From an uncultured Lachnospiraceae bacterium (GTDB taxonomy: Bacteria; Bacillota; Clostridia; Lachnospirales; Lachnospiraceae): a stretch of 64,000 nucleotides of DNA. This document shows, one piece after another, positions 52,940 through 61,187 of the stretch. The stretch spans positions 62,001 through 126,000 of the forward strand of contig CACZBF010000006.1 of the NCBI GenBank assembly GCA_902779355.1, written 5' to 3'. The notes under the pieces were generated by a model, which was not told the origin of the DNA, did not search any database, and worked only from the letters and a program-made list of their open reading frames with translations. A program made the position numbers and the translations under genes. How positions within the stretch are numbered: the first letter of the stretch is position 1; every line of letters starts with the position of its first letter.

Positions 52940-54178
52940 TCATCTTACAACATTGCATATTCTAATAAGACTTCCATTCAGACTCTTGATACCCTGCAGA
53001 AGAGTGTCTTTCTGTAAGAGAGATATTTCGACATTTGTTGATATTTGAGAAATTATATTATCATAATCAGTGTAGCCATCATTAATGATCGCATCTAAGT
53101 CGGTTTTATTGTATCGGTAATAAATTCTCTCTTCAAAACTGAGAGTACTTACTTCCAATGGCATATGAACATAAATTTTTGCATGATGTTTAGCAGTGTA
53201 ATAGTATTCATTTATAATATTGATATCATCTGTGACTTCACATATTCTTAACAGTAATGCACAATAATTTCTTGGACAATACAAATTTTTTTTGCAAAAT
53301 CCAGCCCCCTTCATATAATACTTAAGGGCTTCATAGTAATAGATTTTGTCCCCAGATATATTAAATAATCTGAGACAGATAGCGGCAACTCTACCGTATA
53401 TTTCTTCCGAGGTAGAATTATCAATATCTATCCTTTCCTTTAAATAGTTCAATATGTCTATTAAGCTTTTTTCACTATTATCATGTTCTGCAATTTTATA
53501 CTTTGCAAGCGCATAAAGAAGAATATTTTCTTCAGATTCTTCCAGTTCCACTAAACTATTAAACATATCAAGTGCTGATTCATACTCGTTATTATCCAAA
53601 AATGCTTTACCCTGTTTGTAAATGGCATATAATGACTTATCAGGAATGATTTCCTTATATATGTTTCTTTCGTTAAGTGCCCTAGAAATAGGATTGTCTG
53701 GCATATCAGTGTCAGAATTTACAGCAAAGTCAATAAACTTATTTAGATCATTTTGAACTCTTTTTATTTCACAGGCATCGATATGTAATCCTTGATGATT
53801 ATAAAAAATAATCGGAACATAGGTTAAATCAAAGAATTTAAACTCTTTTTCTTTATCCTTAGAACATAGCAAAATAGTAGATCTTGGTTTCAATGCATGA
53901 CGTGCACCTAGTTCATAGATGGCATTAACATTCATTGTACTTATATCGGCAATTACAATATCAGCACCATTAAGACAAGTTACAAATTTGAAATCTATAG
54001 ATGTAGAACCCGATATTTCATCACAACGGAATGCATTAAACCTGTCTTCATCATACAGTCTAAATGGTACAAGGTGATTCGTATTGATACATGGTTTTAT
54101 GATTTCTTCGTATGTAGTATCAAGATTGATACCATTTTTTATTCCATATCCCATTATTACAAAGCATGACTTTTCCAT
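52940..54178 (-). CDS. TIR-like/TRAFs-binding-family protein with tetratricopeptide-like repeats
   Basis: 412 residues. The first 150 match the family annotated as TRAFs-binding-domain or TPR-containing proteins: CFVIMGYGIKNG, TTYEEIIKPCI, NGADIVIADISTMNVNAIYELGARHAL (Asp78, Glu89). The end of that block has the E-L-G-x-R-H pattern of nucleoside-deoxyribosyltransferase/TIR-like folds. Residues about 180-400 are helical and fit TPR repeats (LYAIYKQGKAFLDNNEYESALDMF). Such N-terminal domains occur in bacterial defence loci. A promoter and the 17-bp element precede its ATG. Function is inferred from the family. Confidence 0.7.
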   Translation of the reverse strand: MEKSCFVIMGYGIKNGINLDTTYEEIIKPCINTNHLVPFRLYDEDRFNAFRCDEISGSTSIDFKFVTCLNGADIVIADISTMNVNAIYELGARHALKPRSTILLCSKDKEKEFKFFDLTYVPIIFYNHQGLHIDACEIKRVQNDLNKFIDFAVNSDTDMPDNPISRALNERNIYKEIIPDKSLYAIYKQGKAFLDNNEYESALDMFNSLVELEESEENILLYALAKYKIAEHDNSEKSLIDILNYLKERIDIDNSTSEEIYGRVAAICLRLFNISGDKIYYYEALKYYMKGAGFCKKNLYCPRNYCALLLRICEVTDDINIINEYYYTAKHHAKIYVHMPLEVSTLSFEERIYYRYNKTDLDAIINDGYTDYDNIISQISTNVEISLLQKDTLLQGIKSLNGSLIRICNVVR

Positions 54179-54198
54179 AACTGATCCTATTTTTTAAT

Positions 54199-54215
54199 GA
54201 TAATCTACTATTATC
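54199..54215 (-). promoter_or_regulatory. GATAAT-AGTAG-ATTATC element upstream of the 412-residue gene
   Basis: On the minus strand the same 17 bases as at 52305, ending 20 bases before the ATG at 54178 and followed by TAAAAAA in both copies after two differing bases. It lies just downstream of the promoter at 54232-54259. Confidence 0.65.
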
Positions 54216-54231
54216 ACTAACTTTCCCTTGA

Positions 54232-54259
54232 ATTATACTATAATCTCACACATATACAA
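54232..54259 (-). promoter_or_regulatory. Promoter of the 412-residue TIR-like gene
   Basis: Minus strand TTGTAT (54259-54254), 16-base spacer, TATAAT (54237-54232). The 17-bp element would fall in the first 30 bases of the transcript. Confidence 0.5.
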
Positions 54260-54279
54260 CAAAAAAATCCACCCTATTA

Positions 54280-55878
54280 TCACCTCATCTCCACCGTATT
54301 CGGGGCGGTACCGAAATTATAAACCGTTGTGCCCTCCTCCGTGAAATAGTCATAATACGGCTTGGAATTCATATCCTCGGTCTTGTTCATCCATTCCGGG
54401 AGATCAAAGAAGACCACGGAGGGATCCACGAATTCATCAAAGGAGAGGGGCATGGTGCCGCCGATCCCGTGGTGGGAAACCTGCAGATAATCCGCCTTCA
54501 GCTCGTCTCCCCATTTTTCCAGCAGCGGCTCTGCCAGATTGGCTGTGACATCGGCGCAGAACAGCATGGACTGCTCGTTTCCGGTGAGTTTGAACATCAT
54601 GGAGCCGTTGTTGGCCGGATCAATCTCATACAGGTCGTTATCCTTTTCATAGGCGTTCAGGATCTTCATGTTCAGACCGAAAAGATCGTATTCGTCCCCC
54701 GTATGGACATACTGCACGTTGTCCTTCCCATCCACCGCCTTCAGGAAATCCTCGTAGTACTCAAAACCGCCGTCGTACTCCCCAACAACGGATTTGTAGT
54801 AGTCGTAGTCCAGATCGATGGCGTAAATCGTGCCAATTTCAAATCCGAAGTTCCCGTTCATGAGATTATTAAACACCGACACGTGGTCCTGATGGGGGTG
54901 GGTGATGATCCACGCATCCACGTAACTATCATGGTCGATGATCATGTTGAGCACCAGCTCCGCGTTCATATCAAAGCCGCCGTCCACCAGCACAAGATGG
55001 TTCTCATTGTCGCGGATCGCATAGCACATCCCCTGCGCGCCATTGGATTGGGCAAACTGCGTGATCGTGTACACCTTCTCCCCGTCGATCTGCGGCGCGG
55101 CCTCTCCCGTCTTTTCCATCAGGTGAAACTTATCCGTCGTTCCGATCAACGTGAATCCGCATGCCTTCATGGCCTCCTGCACGGCATGGTCTTTCATGCA
55201 GAGCACGTAAATTCCGCCATAAGAGCGATCCAAAGCATTCAAATACGCTTGAAAGCTCCCGGAGTCTATTTCCTCGTCCGAAACGGTCATGGGAAACGTC
55301 GGGGAGATTACCACGTCCGCATCATACTGCCGGATGCCTTCCCAGATCAGATTGGATCCATGCTCCTCATCGATCATTCCAGGCAGATAAAGGATACAGC
55401 GTTTCTCTTCCCGCGGCTCCAGCATATAGCAGATCTGAAGCGCTTCCGGATCGATCTTGTAGGGATTGTCCGTCGTCCGGTAATACTGGTGATCTCCCGG
55501 AGAAACACCGATGACCACCATCAGCACCGCAGCCACCACAGCCAGAAGGTAGCGCCAGAGCTTCGGCAGCAAAAACAGCAGCTCCGTCAGGACATAGATC
55601 ACCGTCGCATAGATCGGCAGCAGCAAATAGATTCGGACATAACTCGACATCTCCCCTTCAAACAGCCGCGTAAAGGTGAATTTGGTAAAGACCGGATTAT
55701 AGCAGACCCCGATCAGGATCACGATGGAATACCAGAAGATCATCTGATAGGCGTTCCGCCAGCGTTTGCGGAGCAAAAATAAGACCACCAGGCATCCGAG
55801 ATACACAAGGAACCAGATGAGATGTCCCCAGAAAAAGTCTGTCAGTTGGCGGATCATGTCAAATTCTGTTTCAAACAT
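54280..55878 (-). CDS. Membrane-anchored metallo-beta-lactamase-fold protein
   Basis: 532 residues. Four N-terminal helices (about 17-36, 46-60, 82-104, 110-125) anchor an extracytoplasmic or cytoplasmic domain. From about 268 on it is an MBL fold: LVLVDGGFDMNAELVLNMI, IITHPHQDHVSVFNNL with H327-x-H329-x-D331-H332, then LQVSHHGIGG. The layout resembles the DNA-uptake protein ComEC C-terminal part and MBL-fold hydrolases, without the ComEC channel. It overlaps the DUF6077-like gene by eight bases. The substrate is unknown. Confidence 0.75.
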   Translation of the reverse strand: MFETEFDMIRQLTDFFWGHLIWFLVYLGCLVVLFLLRKRWRNAYQMIFWYSIVILIGVCYNPVFTKFTFTRLFEGEMSSYVRIYLLLPIYATVIYVLTELLFLLPKLWRYLLAVVAAVLMVVIGVSPGDHQYYRTTDNPYKIDPEALQICYMLEPREEKRCILYLPGMIDEEHGSNLIWEGIRQYDADVVISPTFPMTVSDEEIDSGSFQAYLNALDRSYGGIYVLCMKDHAVQEAMKACGFTLIGTTDKFHLMEKTGEAAPQIDGEKVYTITQFAQSNGAQGMCYAIRDNENHLVLVDGGFDMNAELVLNMIIDHDSYVDAWIITHPHQDHVSVFNNLMNGNFGFEIGTIYAIDLDYDYYKSVVGEYDGGFEYYEDFLKAVDGKDNVQYVHTGDEYDLFGLNMKILNAYEKDNDLYEIDPANNGSMMFKLTGNEQSMLFCADVTANLAEPLLEKWGDELKADYLQVSHHGIGGTMPLSFDEFVDPSVVFFDLPEWMNKTEDMNSKPYYDYFTEEGTTVYNFGTAPNTVEMR

Positions 55879-56995
55879 GGAGCGCCCCCTTCCAGAACAG
55901 GATCACAACAAAAAGTATCACCAGCGTGGGAACGCAGGAAAGCATGGTTTTCCAAAAGATGCTGAACCGTTTTGCGAGAATTGCTCTGATGAGCGCCACC
56001 GCAAACAGCATCATCACGGAGAACGCCAGTCCCGTCAAAGTCGCTGCGCCACACGCCACAGATACGGTCGCAAGGAGCAGCGCCTCCCGCAGTCGAAATC
56101 CTCCGGCGGGCTTCACAGGCTGATTGCTGATGAGTCCGGGAACCGGAGGCACGGCAGATACAGGAGGAATCGTTCCCGATTGTTCCTGCGCAAACCGGTT
56201 TGCAAGCAGAAACAGCAGCGGCAGCAGGATCGTAAATAGGATCGTTTTGCTGTTCCATGTCCATTGCAGCATCCGCCTTGAAAACGAGTGATTCGTAAGA
56301 TTCCCGAATTCTACGAGCAATGCGACAAAGAATAGAAAGAAGCTTTTCTTCGCCATATCTTCCCGGAAAAAGAATTCTCCGATGAGCCAGAACACGCCGT
56401 AGGAAAGAATCCCTACCAGGATCGGCAGGAATGTCTTCATCAAAAGCAGCGGATGGAAATCAAAAAGCCGACACCAAAACGCCAGGAACTGGTAGTAACA
56501 GGAAAAAACATATTTTAGGTTGGCATCTCCCAGTGCCAGATCCGCGCCGGATTTCGGAATCCGCCCATGAATCACGTCGGAAGTCCGAATATCATTCACC
56601 AGACCGATGTACACCGTATCATCTCCATATACCTGTGGCTGCAGGATCACCTGCCGCACGATCTGCCAAATGATAAGAGCGAGAGCCAAGAGCGCGAACA
56701 GATGTAACTTGGTCGGATAAGCAAATATGGGATATTTCCGATGCTGTACGATCGACAGAACGATAGACAGAGCGACGAGACTGATCAAGACTGCCAGAAA
56801 CAGATTGCAGACAACATGAAACGGCTGCCCCGCAAGCCCAAACGGCATGCAGAGCAGCTGAAAGATGGCAAGCAAAGTGGCAAAGCCAAGAAGAGAGGCT
56901 TCTAAGAGATTTCCTTCTCTCTTCCACAACTTCCCGACGAAAATGCAGCAGGTCAATATAATAACGATGATCACAATTCCTTTGATGATGTACAT
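55871..56995 (-). CDS. Polytopic membrane protein (DUF6077-like)
   Basis: 374 residues, about nine helices. YGDDTVYIGLVNDIRTSD in the first long loop and LGDANLKYVFSCYYQFLAFWCRLFDFHPLLLMKTF are the DUF6077-type pattern found in large Clostridia membrane proteins; the assignment is by memory of the pattern. The Asp-Asp loop resembles the acidic first loop of GT-C transferases. It ends in the MBL-fold gene overlap, so the two probably work together. A GT-C function is an inference. Confidence 0.6.
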   Translation of the reverse strand: MYIIKGIVIIVIILTCCIFVGKLWKREGNLLEASLLGFATLLAIFQLLCMPFGLAGQPFHVVCNLFLAVLISLVALSIVLSIVQHRKYPIFAYPTKLHLFALLALALIIWQIVRQVILQPQVYGDDTVYIGLVNDIRTSDVIHGRIPKSGADLALGDANLKYVFSCYYQFLAFWCRLFDFHPLLLMKTFLPILVGILSYGVFWLIGEFFFREDMAKKSFFLFFVALLVEFGNLTNHSFSRRMLQWTWNSKTILFTILLPLLFLLANRFAQEQSGTIPPVSAVPPVPGLISNQPVKPAGGFRLREALLLATVSVACGAATLTGLAFSVMMLFAVALIRAILAKRFSIFWKTMLSCVPTLVILFVVILFWKGALHV

Positions 56996-57070
56996 GTGTT
57001 CATTATACAGAATGCCCTCCCTTTTTTCAATTTCATTGAAACATCGCCGTGTTGGTGATAAGATGATTCC

Positions 57071-58930
57071 ATGAGTATTTTCGCAACGATTTTTTACGGA
57101 GCCGCCTGGCTCTTTTTAATGAGCGGATTTTTCTTTTTCCGCAGGACAGAGGAGAAAGCGCCCCTGATTACTTGGATCGGGGTGACGATCTACCTGTCCA
57201 TTGCTTTTCATGCCTTTTTCGCCGGGATTCTCTGCCTCATTCATGTGCCACTGAATCTCTATGTCTTCGGCATTCTCGACGCTATCGCCGGTGGCGTATT
57301 CTGGTTTTTCAACAAAAAACGCGGCGCGCTCCAGAAATACCATTTCAACTGGTATGACCTGATCGCCTTTGCCCTGCTGATCCTTTCCGTCTGGTATTTC
57401 GCGCATGTACGCTGGGACGGCTGGCAATTGAATTGGAACTACGAAGCGGTGGATCCCGCTGCCCGCTATCGGGAAGCGATGGAATACATGGATCTGCATG
57501 AAGTGAGCCGCATGTTCTTTGCGCAGCTTTCTAATGGCATGTTCATGCAGTTCTTTGCACCCTGGTTCTCCTACGATTCCTATTACCGGCTGTATGTGCT
57601 GGCGGATGTCGCAAATCTTCTGCTTTCCGGCGTGATCTTTTACGGCGTGGCAAAGCGCTGGTGCAAAAAAGACGGGAAAACATCCCATTTCATGCATATC
57701 GCCTCTATCATCTGCACATTCCTCTATCTGTACGGCTATCCGGCGAATTCCACCCTATACGGCTTCACGTATCTGCAAATGGGAATTAACCTGATTGCGG
57801 TTATTTTGGTGGTAAACGACGCCTTCGTCAAAGAAGAAATGACGAAATGGCAGGGCATCTTTTGTCTGATGTTACTCGCGCACGGGATTTTCCAATGCTA
57901 CGCGCTCTTTATGCCGATCACCTTTCTGGCCATGGGCTTTTCGCTCCTGGCTTGGCAGATCAAGCGGAAAAAGATGCTGTCCTTGGAGACACCACTCTTG
58001 ATCGTCGCAGAGTTCGCGCTGCCGGTCATTCTCGGACTTGCCTACACCTACATGGATGTCTTCGTGCGTGACAACGTCGGCGTCGGCGAAGCTCTGACAA
58101 ATGAAGGCGGAATCTACCGCGATCTGTATTCCAACTTTTATGTCTTCTTACCGGTCGCAATCCTCGGTTACTTCTATTTAGTGCGCGGAAAGAAAAACCG
58201 GCTGCTTACCTTCCTGACGCCGCTTTCCGCCGTCATGACACTTGCCATGTTTTATCTTGGCTACCATGCGCAGAAGGTCTCCACTTATTATTTCTTCAAA
58301 AACTATTTCCTGATCTGGCTGCTGGTTTTCGTGCTGATCGTCTATGCGCTCTCCAAAGCCGCCCCCAGCACACGCGGACTTGCCGCCGCCTACCTTGGCA
58401 TGTGGGCCTTTGTTGCGATGATGTATGTGACCGGATTGGAGGATCATATCCAACAGGTCAATAATTGGTATGTGATCGACAACAAGAGCATGCGCTACAA
58501 CGACCTTCTGGCCGCAAATCGGACAAACATCCAGAAAGAACCGCTGGAAGCAGGAAAGTATGATCTCATGCATCATGTCTATGAGATGCTGCAAAACGGT
58601 GAAACCGACAAAAAGATCCCGGTCGCGTCCATTGAGGAGGAGACGTACTTCTATGAATCCGTCACCGGACAGCGCCTTTCGGACTGGATGTTCTTCAATT
58701 ATTCCACCGGTGGGCTGGAGCAGTACTTTGACGATCTGGATGCCGGAAAGGCAGACTATATCTGTGTTTTCAACGACAGCGGCCTCTATGATTTCCAGAA
58801 AGATTATTTTGATTCTTTTGAGAAAGTCTATGAAAACGGCGACGGCTTCATCGCTAAGGTAACGCCGGGCGCGTTTGAGAAATATAAAGCGGCAGAAGAT
58901 GAGGAAAGCGGAGAAACGACGCATGAGTGA
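57071..58930 (+). CDS. Large polytopic membrane protein, GT-C-like
   Basis: 619 residues. About twelve helices over 2-455, then an extracytoplasmic C-terminal part of some 160 residues (from HIQQVNNWYVIDNKSMRYND) with DYICVFNDSG and EKVYENGDGFIAKV. The N-terminal loop WQLNWNYEAVDPAARYREAMEYM is acidic and lies where GT-C enzymes bind donor. GGTGAT stands 11 bases before the ATG, matching the 16S tail. It diverges from the DUF6077-like gene at 56995 over a 75-base gap with promoters on both sides, and overlaps the YfhO-like gene by eight bases. Confidence 0.7.
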   Translation: MSIFATIFYGAAWLFLMSGFFFFRRTEEKAPLITWIGVTIYLSIAFHAFFAGILCLIHVPLNLYVFGILDAIAGGVFWFFNKKRGALQKYHFNWYDLIAFALLILSVWYFAHVRWDGWQLNWNYEAVDPAARYREAMEYMDLHEVSRMFFAQLSNGMFMQFFAPWFSYDSYYRLYVLADVANLLLSGVIFYGVAKRWCKKDGKTSHFMHIASIICTFLYLYGYPANSTLYGFTYLQMGINLIAVILVVNDAFVKEEMTKWQGIFCLMLLAHGIFQCYALFMPITFLAMGFSLLAWQIKRKKMLSLETPLLIVAEFALPVILGLAYTYMDVFVRDNVGVGEALTNEGGIYRDLYSNFYVFLPVAILGYFYLVRGKKNRLLTFLTPLSAVMTLAMFYLGYHAQKVSTYYFFKNYFLIWLLVFVLIVYALSKAAPSTRGLAAAYLGMWAFVAMMYVTGLEDHIQQVNNWYVIDNKSMRYNDLLAANRTNIQKEPLEAGKYDLMHHVYEMLQNGETDKKIPVASIEEETYFYESVTGQRLSDWMFFNYSTGGLEQYFDDLDAGKADYICVFNDSGLYDFQKDYFDSFEKVYENGDGFIAKVTPGAFEKYKAAEDEESGETTHE

Positions 58931-61187
58931 GATCGACCGTAAAAAAGAAGCATTTTCCGTCATCTTCCTTCTGTTTCTTATGACTATCCTCACATGTGCT
59001 TTATATCGGATGCATCTCTTTGGACCATATGTCTATATATTCCGCGATGCTGGTTCTGATACCTTTAACTCCTACTGGCCTGTGATGGAGTATCTTGTCC
59101 GGCATATTCAAGCCGGCGATCTGCACTTCTGGATGTTTCAAAGCGGATTTGGCAACAGTGTCATTTCGGTTCTACATTTCCTTGCAGATCCGTTCTCTCT
59201 TCTTCTGTTATTGTTTCCAAAAGACACCATGGCTATGGGCCTCGTCTGGGTGATTGCATGTAAAACAATCTCAGGCGGGATATTGTTCTATTTTTTCTCC
59301 AGAGAGCTGCGCCTTTCCCGTATCATTTCTATGATCACAGCGATCTTATGGGCATTTTCCGGTTTTATGGTACTCTGGGGACAGCATTATTTCTTCGCCA
59401 ACGTGATGCCGCTTTTTGCACTCCTCATGCTGGGCATGGCACGGCTGCTTCACCAAAAGAGCGGCAAATTGTTTGTTCTTGCATTATGGCTCGCCTTTGT
59501 AAACTTTATCTATTTCGCCGTCTGGTTTACGATCGCCGTCATCATGATCGCACTTCTCTGTTACCTGCTGCAGAGCAAAAAAAGTCTGCGTCATTTCTTT
59601 TGCTATGCTTGGATGTTTTTTTGGCGCGGTTGTCTGGCGTTCCTGCTATCTGCTTTCCGTACGATCCCCGAGATATACAGCATGATCGGAACCGCACGTT
59701 TGTCAGGTGGAACCGTACAGACCGGCTTGCTCGCGACCAAACAAGAGTTATTTGATGCGATCATCCGCTTCTTTTCTAACAATTCACTTGGTATAACCTT
59801 GACACAAAATGCCTTGGGCTTTAATTATTATGAGCAGATCACGCTGGCTTCCTCCATATTGGCGCTTTGTTTTCTCATCCATAATCTCGTGGTCCGTAAA
59901 GGGCGTCAGCGTCTCTTCTGCGCTGTCACAGGACTCCTCATTCTCTTTTCACTCTGTACAAAGATGATCTGCATCTTGATGAACGTCGGAAAGGGGAGTT
60001 CCTATCGCTGGAGTTTTCTCATCATTTTTGCGCTGATCGTGAATCTCGGATTTGCGCTGCAAGACATATCCATGCATTTTGCAGAACGAGGAAAATTGCT
60101 GCTTACAGAAGGGCTCCTCTCGATCCTCATCCTATCCTCCTCTTTCCTGATCCTGAAAAAAACCTGCGGACCGTCTCTTACCGAAGAGGAACTATTGCAG
60201 GTCCAACAGGTATGGTTTGGTTTAGCGCTGTTTTTGGCTGCCTATATCGGATTACTGCTTTTCCTTTTCTTCTTGCATCGTTTTTCAATTTCCGGTTTTC
60301 TTTCCGTTAAGGAAGCCGGGATTGTTTTACTGCTTTTGGTGTCAGCAGAAGTATTTGTACTCAACAATCCTACTATCAACGACCGCATCTATATGTGGAA
60401 AAATTCCGTGTATTCCAGCGAATACTATGATCCGCAAAAACTGCAGCCAATCGAGCAGATTTCTTCTTTAGATGACGGGCTGTATCGGATGGAAAAAGAC
60501 TATCGCGTCGGATTGGGAAATGATCCTCTTCTGATGGGCTATTACGGAACAACCACGTATGGTATGGAATCCGCCGGGATTCAGCAGATGCTGGAAGAGA
60601 ACGGTTTGTTTTGGAATGAAGCAGGGGTCGGAGAAGTGGTTTACGGACACCCGGCACTGGAATCTGTTCTCGGCATCCGATATATGATCGCATCAGATAC
60701 GTTTGCCGAGGAGGGATACGAACGGATCACTGAAATACCGGATGGGACGGGACGGTTCATTTATCAAAATAAAAATGCCCTTCCGTTGATCTATACCGCA
60801 GATGTAAACAGCGCTGCGGCAATCGATGCCGTGATCCACGGAGGGATGCTTACAGATCAAACATATCCTGTGGTCAACGGCCTGACCATTACATCCTTTC
60901 AGGATGATCTTATCATAGGAACGATTGATGCAACGGCAGACAGCGCCTTATATACCTCCATCACGTATGATGCCGGATGGCACGTCTATGCAGACGGAGA
61001 GAAAATGCAGACCATGCCGGTTTACAGTGGATTTCTCGGGGCAACGGTCCCTGCCGGCACGCATGAGATCCGGCTTTCCTTTTTCCCTGTCGGTCTCGGA
61101 GCAGGGATTCTTATATCTATCGGAAGTACAATCTTGATGCTTCTCTTTCTGATCCTTTCCCGGAAACGAAATCATCAGATCACCTGA
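58923..61187 (+). CDS. YfhO-family membrane protein
   Basis: 754 residues from ATG 58923 (MSEIDRKK), preceded by GGAAAGCGGAG and overlapping the upstream stop by eight bases; a start at 58875 would lie deep in the previous gene. Some thirteen helices are followed by a C-terminal domain of about 230 residues. DAGSDTFNSYWPVMEYLVRHIQAGDLHFW is the YfhO-type first loop (D and W acidic-aromatic set), and the domain around ALYTSITYDAGWHVYADGEK with TVPAGTHEIRLSFFP is its usual end. YfhO proteins glycosylate teichoic-acid-type polymers in some Firmicutes. The acceptor here is unknown. Confidence 0.85.
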   Translation: MSEIDRKKEAFSVIFLLFLMTILTCALYRMHLFGPYVYIFRDAGSDTFNSYWPVMEYLVRHIQAGDLHFWMFQSGFGNSVISVLHFLADPFSLLLLLFPKDTMAMGLVWVIACKTISGGILFYFFSRELRLSRIISMITAILWAFSGFMVLWGQHYFFANVMPLFALLMLGMARLLHQKSGKLFVLALWLAFVNFIYFAVWFTIAVIMIALLCYLLQSKKSLRHFFCYAWMFFWRGCLAFLLSAFRTIPEIYSMIGTARLSGGTVQTGLLATKQELFDAIIRFFSNNSLGITLTQNALGFNYYEQITLASSILALCFLIHNLVVRKGRQRLFCAVTGLLILFSLCTKMICILMNVGKGSSYRWSFLIIFALIVNLGFALQDISMHFAERGKLLLTEGLLSILILSSSFLILKKTCGPSLTEEELLQVQQVWFGLALFLAAYIGLLLFLFFLHRFSISGFLSVKEAGIVLLLLVSAEVFVLNNPTINDRIYMWKNSVYSSEYYDPQKLQPIEQISSLDDGLYRMEKDYRVGLGNDPLLMGYYGTTTYGMESAGIQQMLEENGLFWNEAGVGEVVYGHPALESVLGIRYMIASDTFAEEGYERITEIPDGTGRFIYQNKNALPLIYTADVNSAAAIDAVIHGGMLTDQTYPVVNGLTITSFQDDLIIGTIDATADSALYTSITYDAGWHVYADGEKMQTMPVYSGFLGATVPAGTHEIRLSFFPVGLGAGILISIGSTILMLLFLILSRKRNHQIT

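Noticed and set aside
54469-55782. Long plus-strand open frame (437 codons) opposite the MBL-fold gene
   Set aside because: Composition is dominated by Val, His, Arg and Gln, the mirror of a GC-rich coding strand; the minus-strand frame has membrane helices and a full HxHxDH site.
58178-58993. Minus-strand open frame of 271 codons opposite the GT-C-like and YfhO-like genes
   Set aside because: It spans the junction of two real plus-strand genes and has a low-complexity basic composition.
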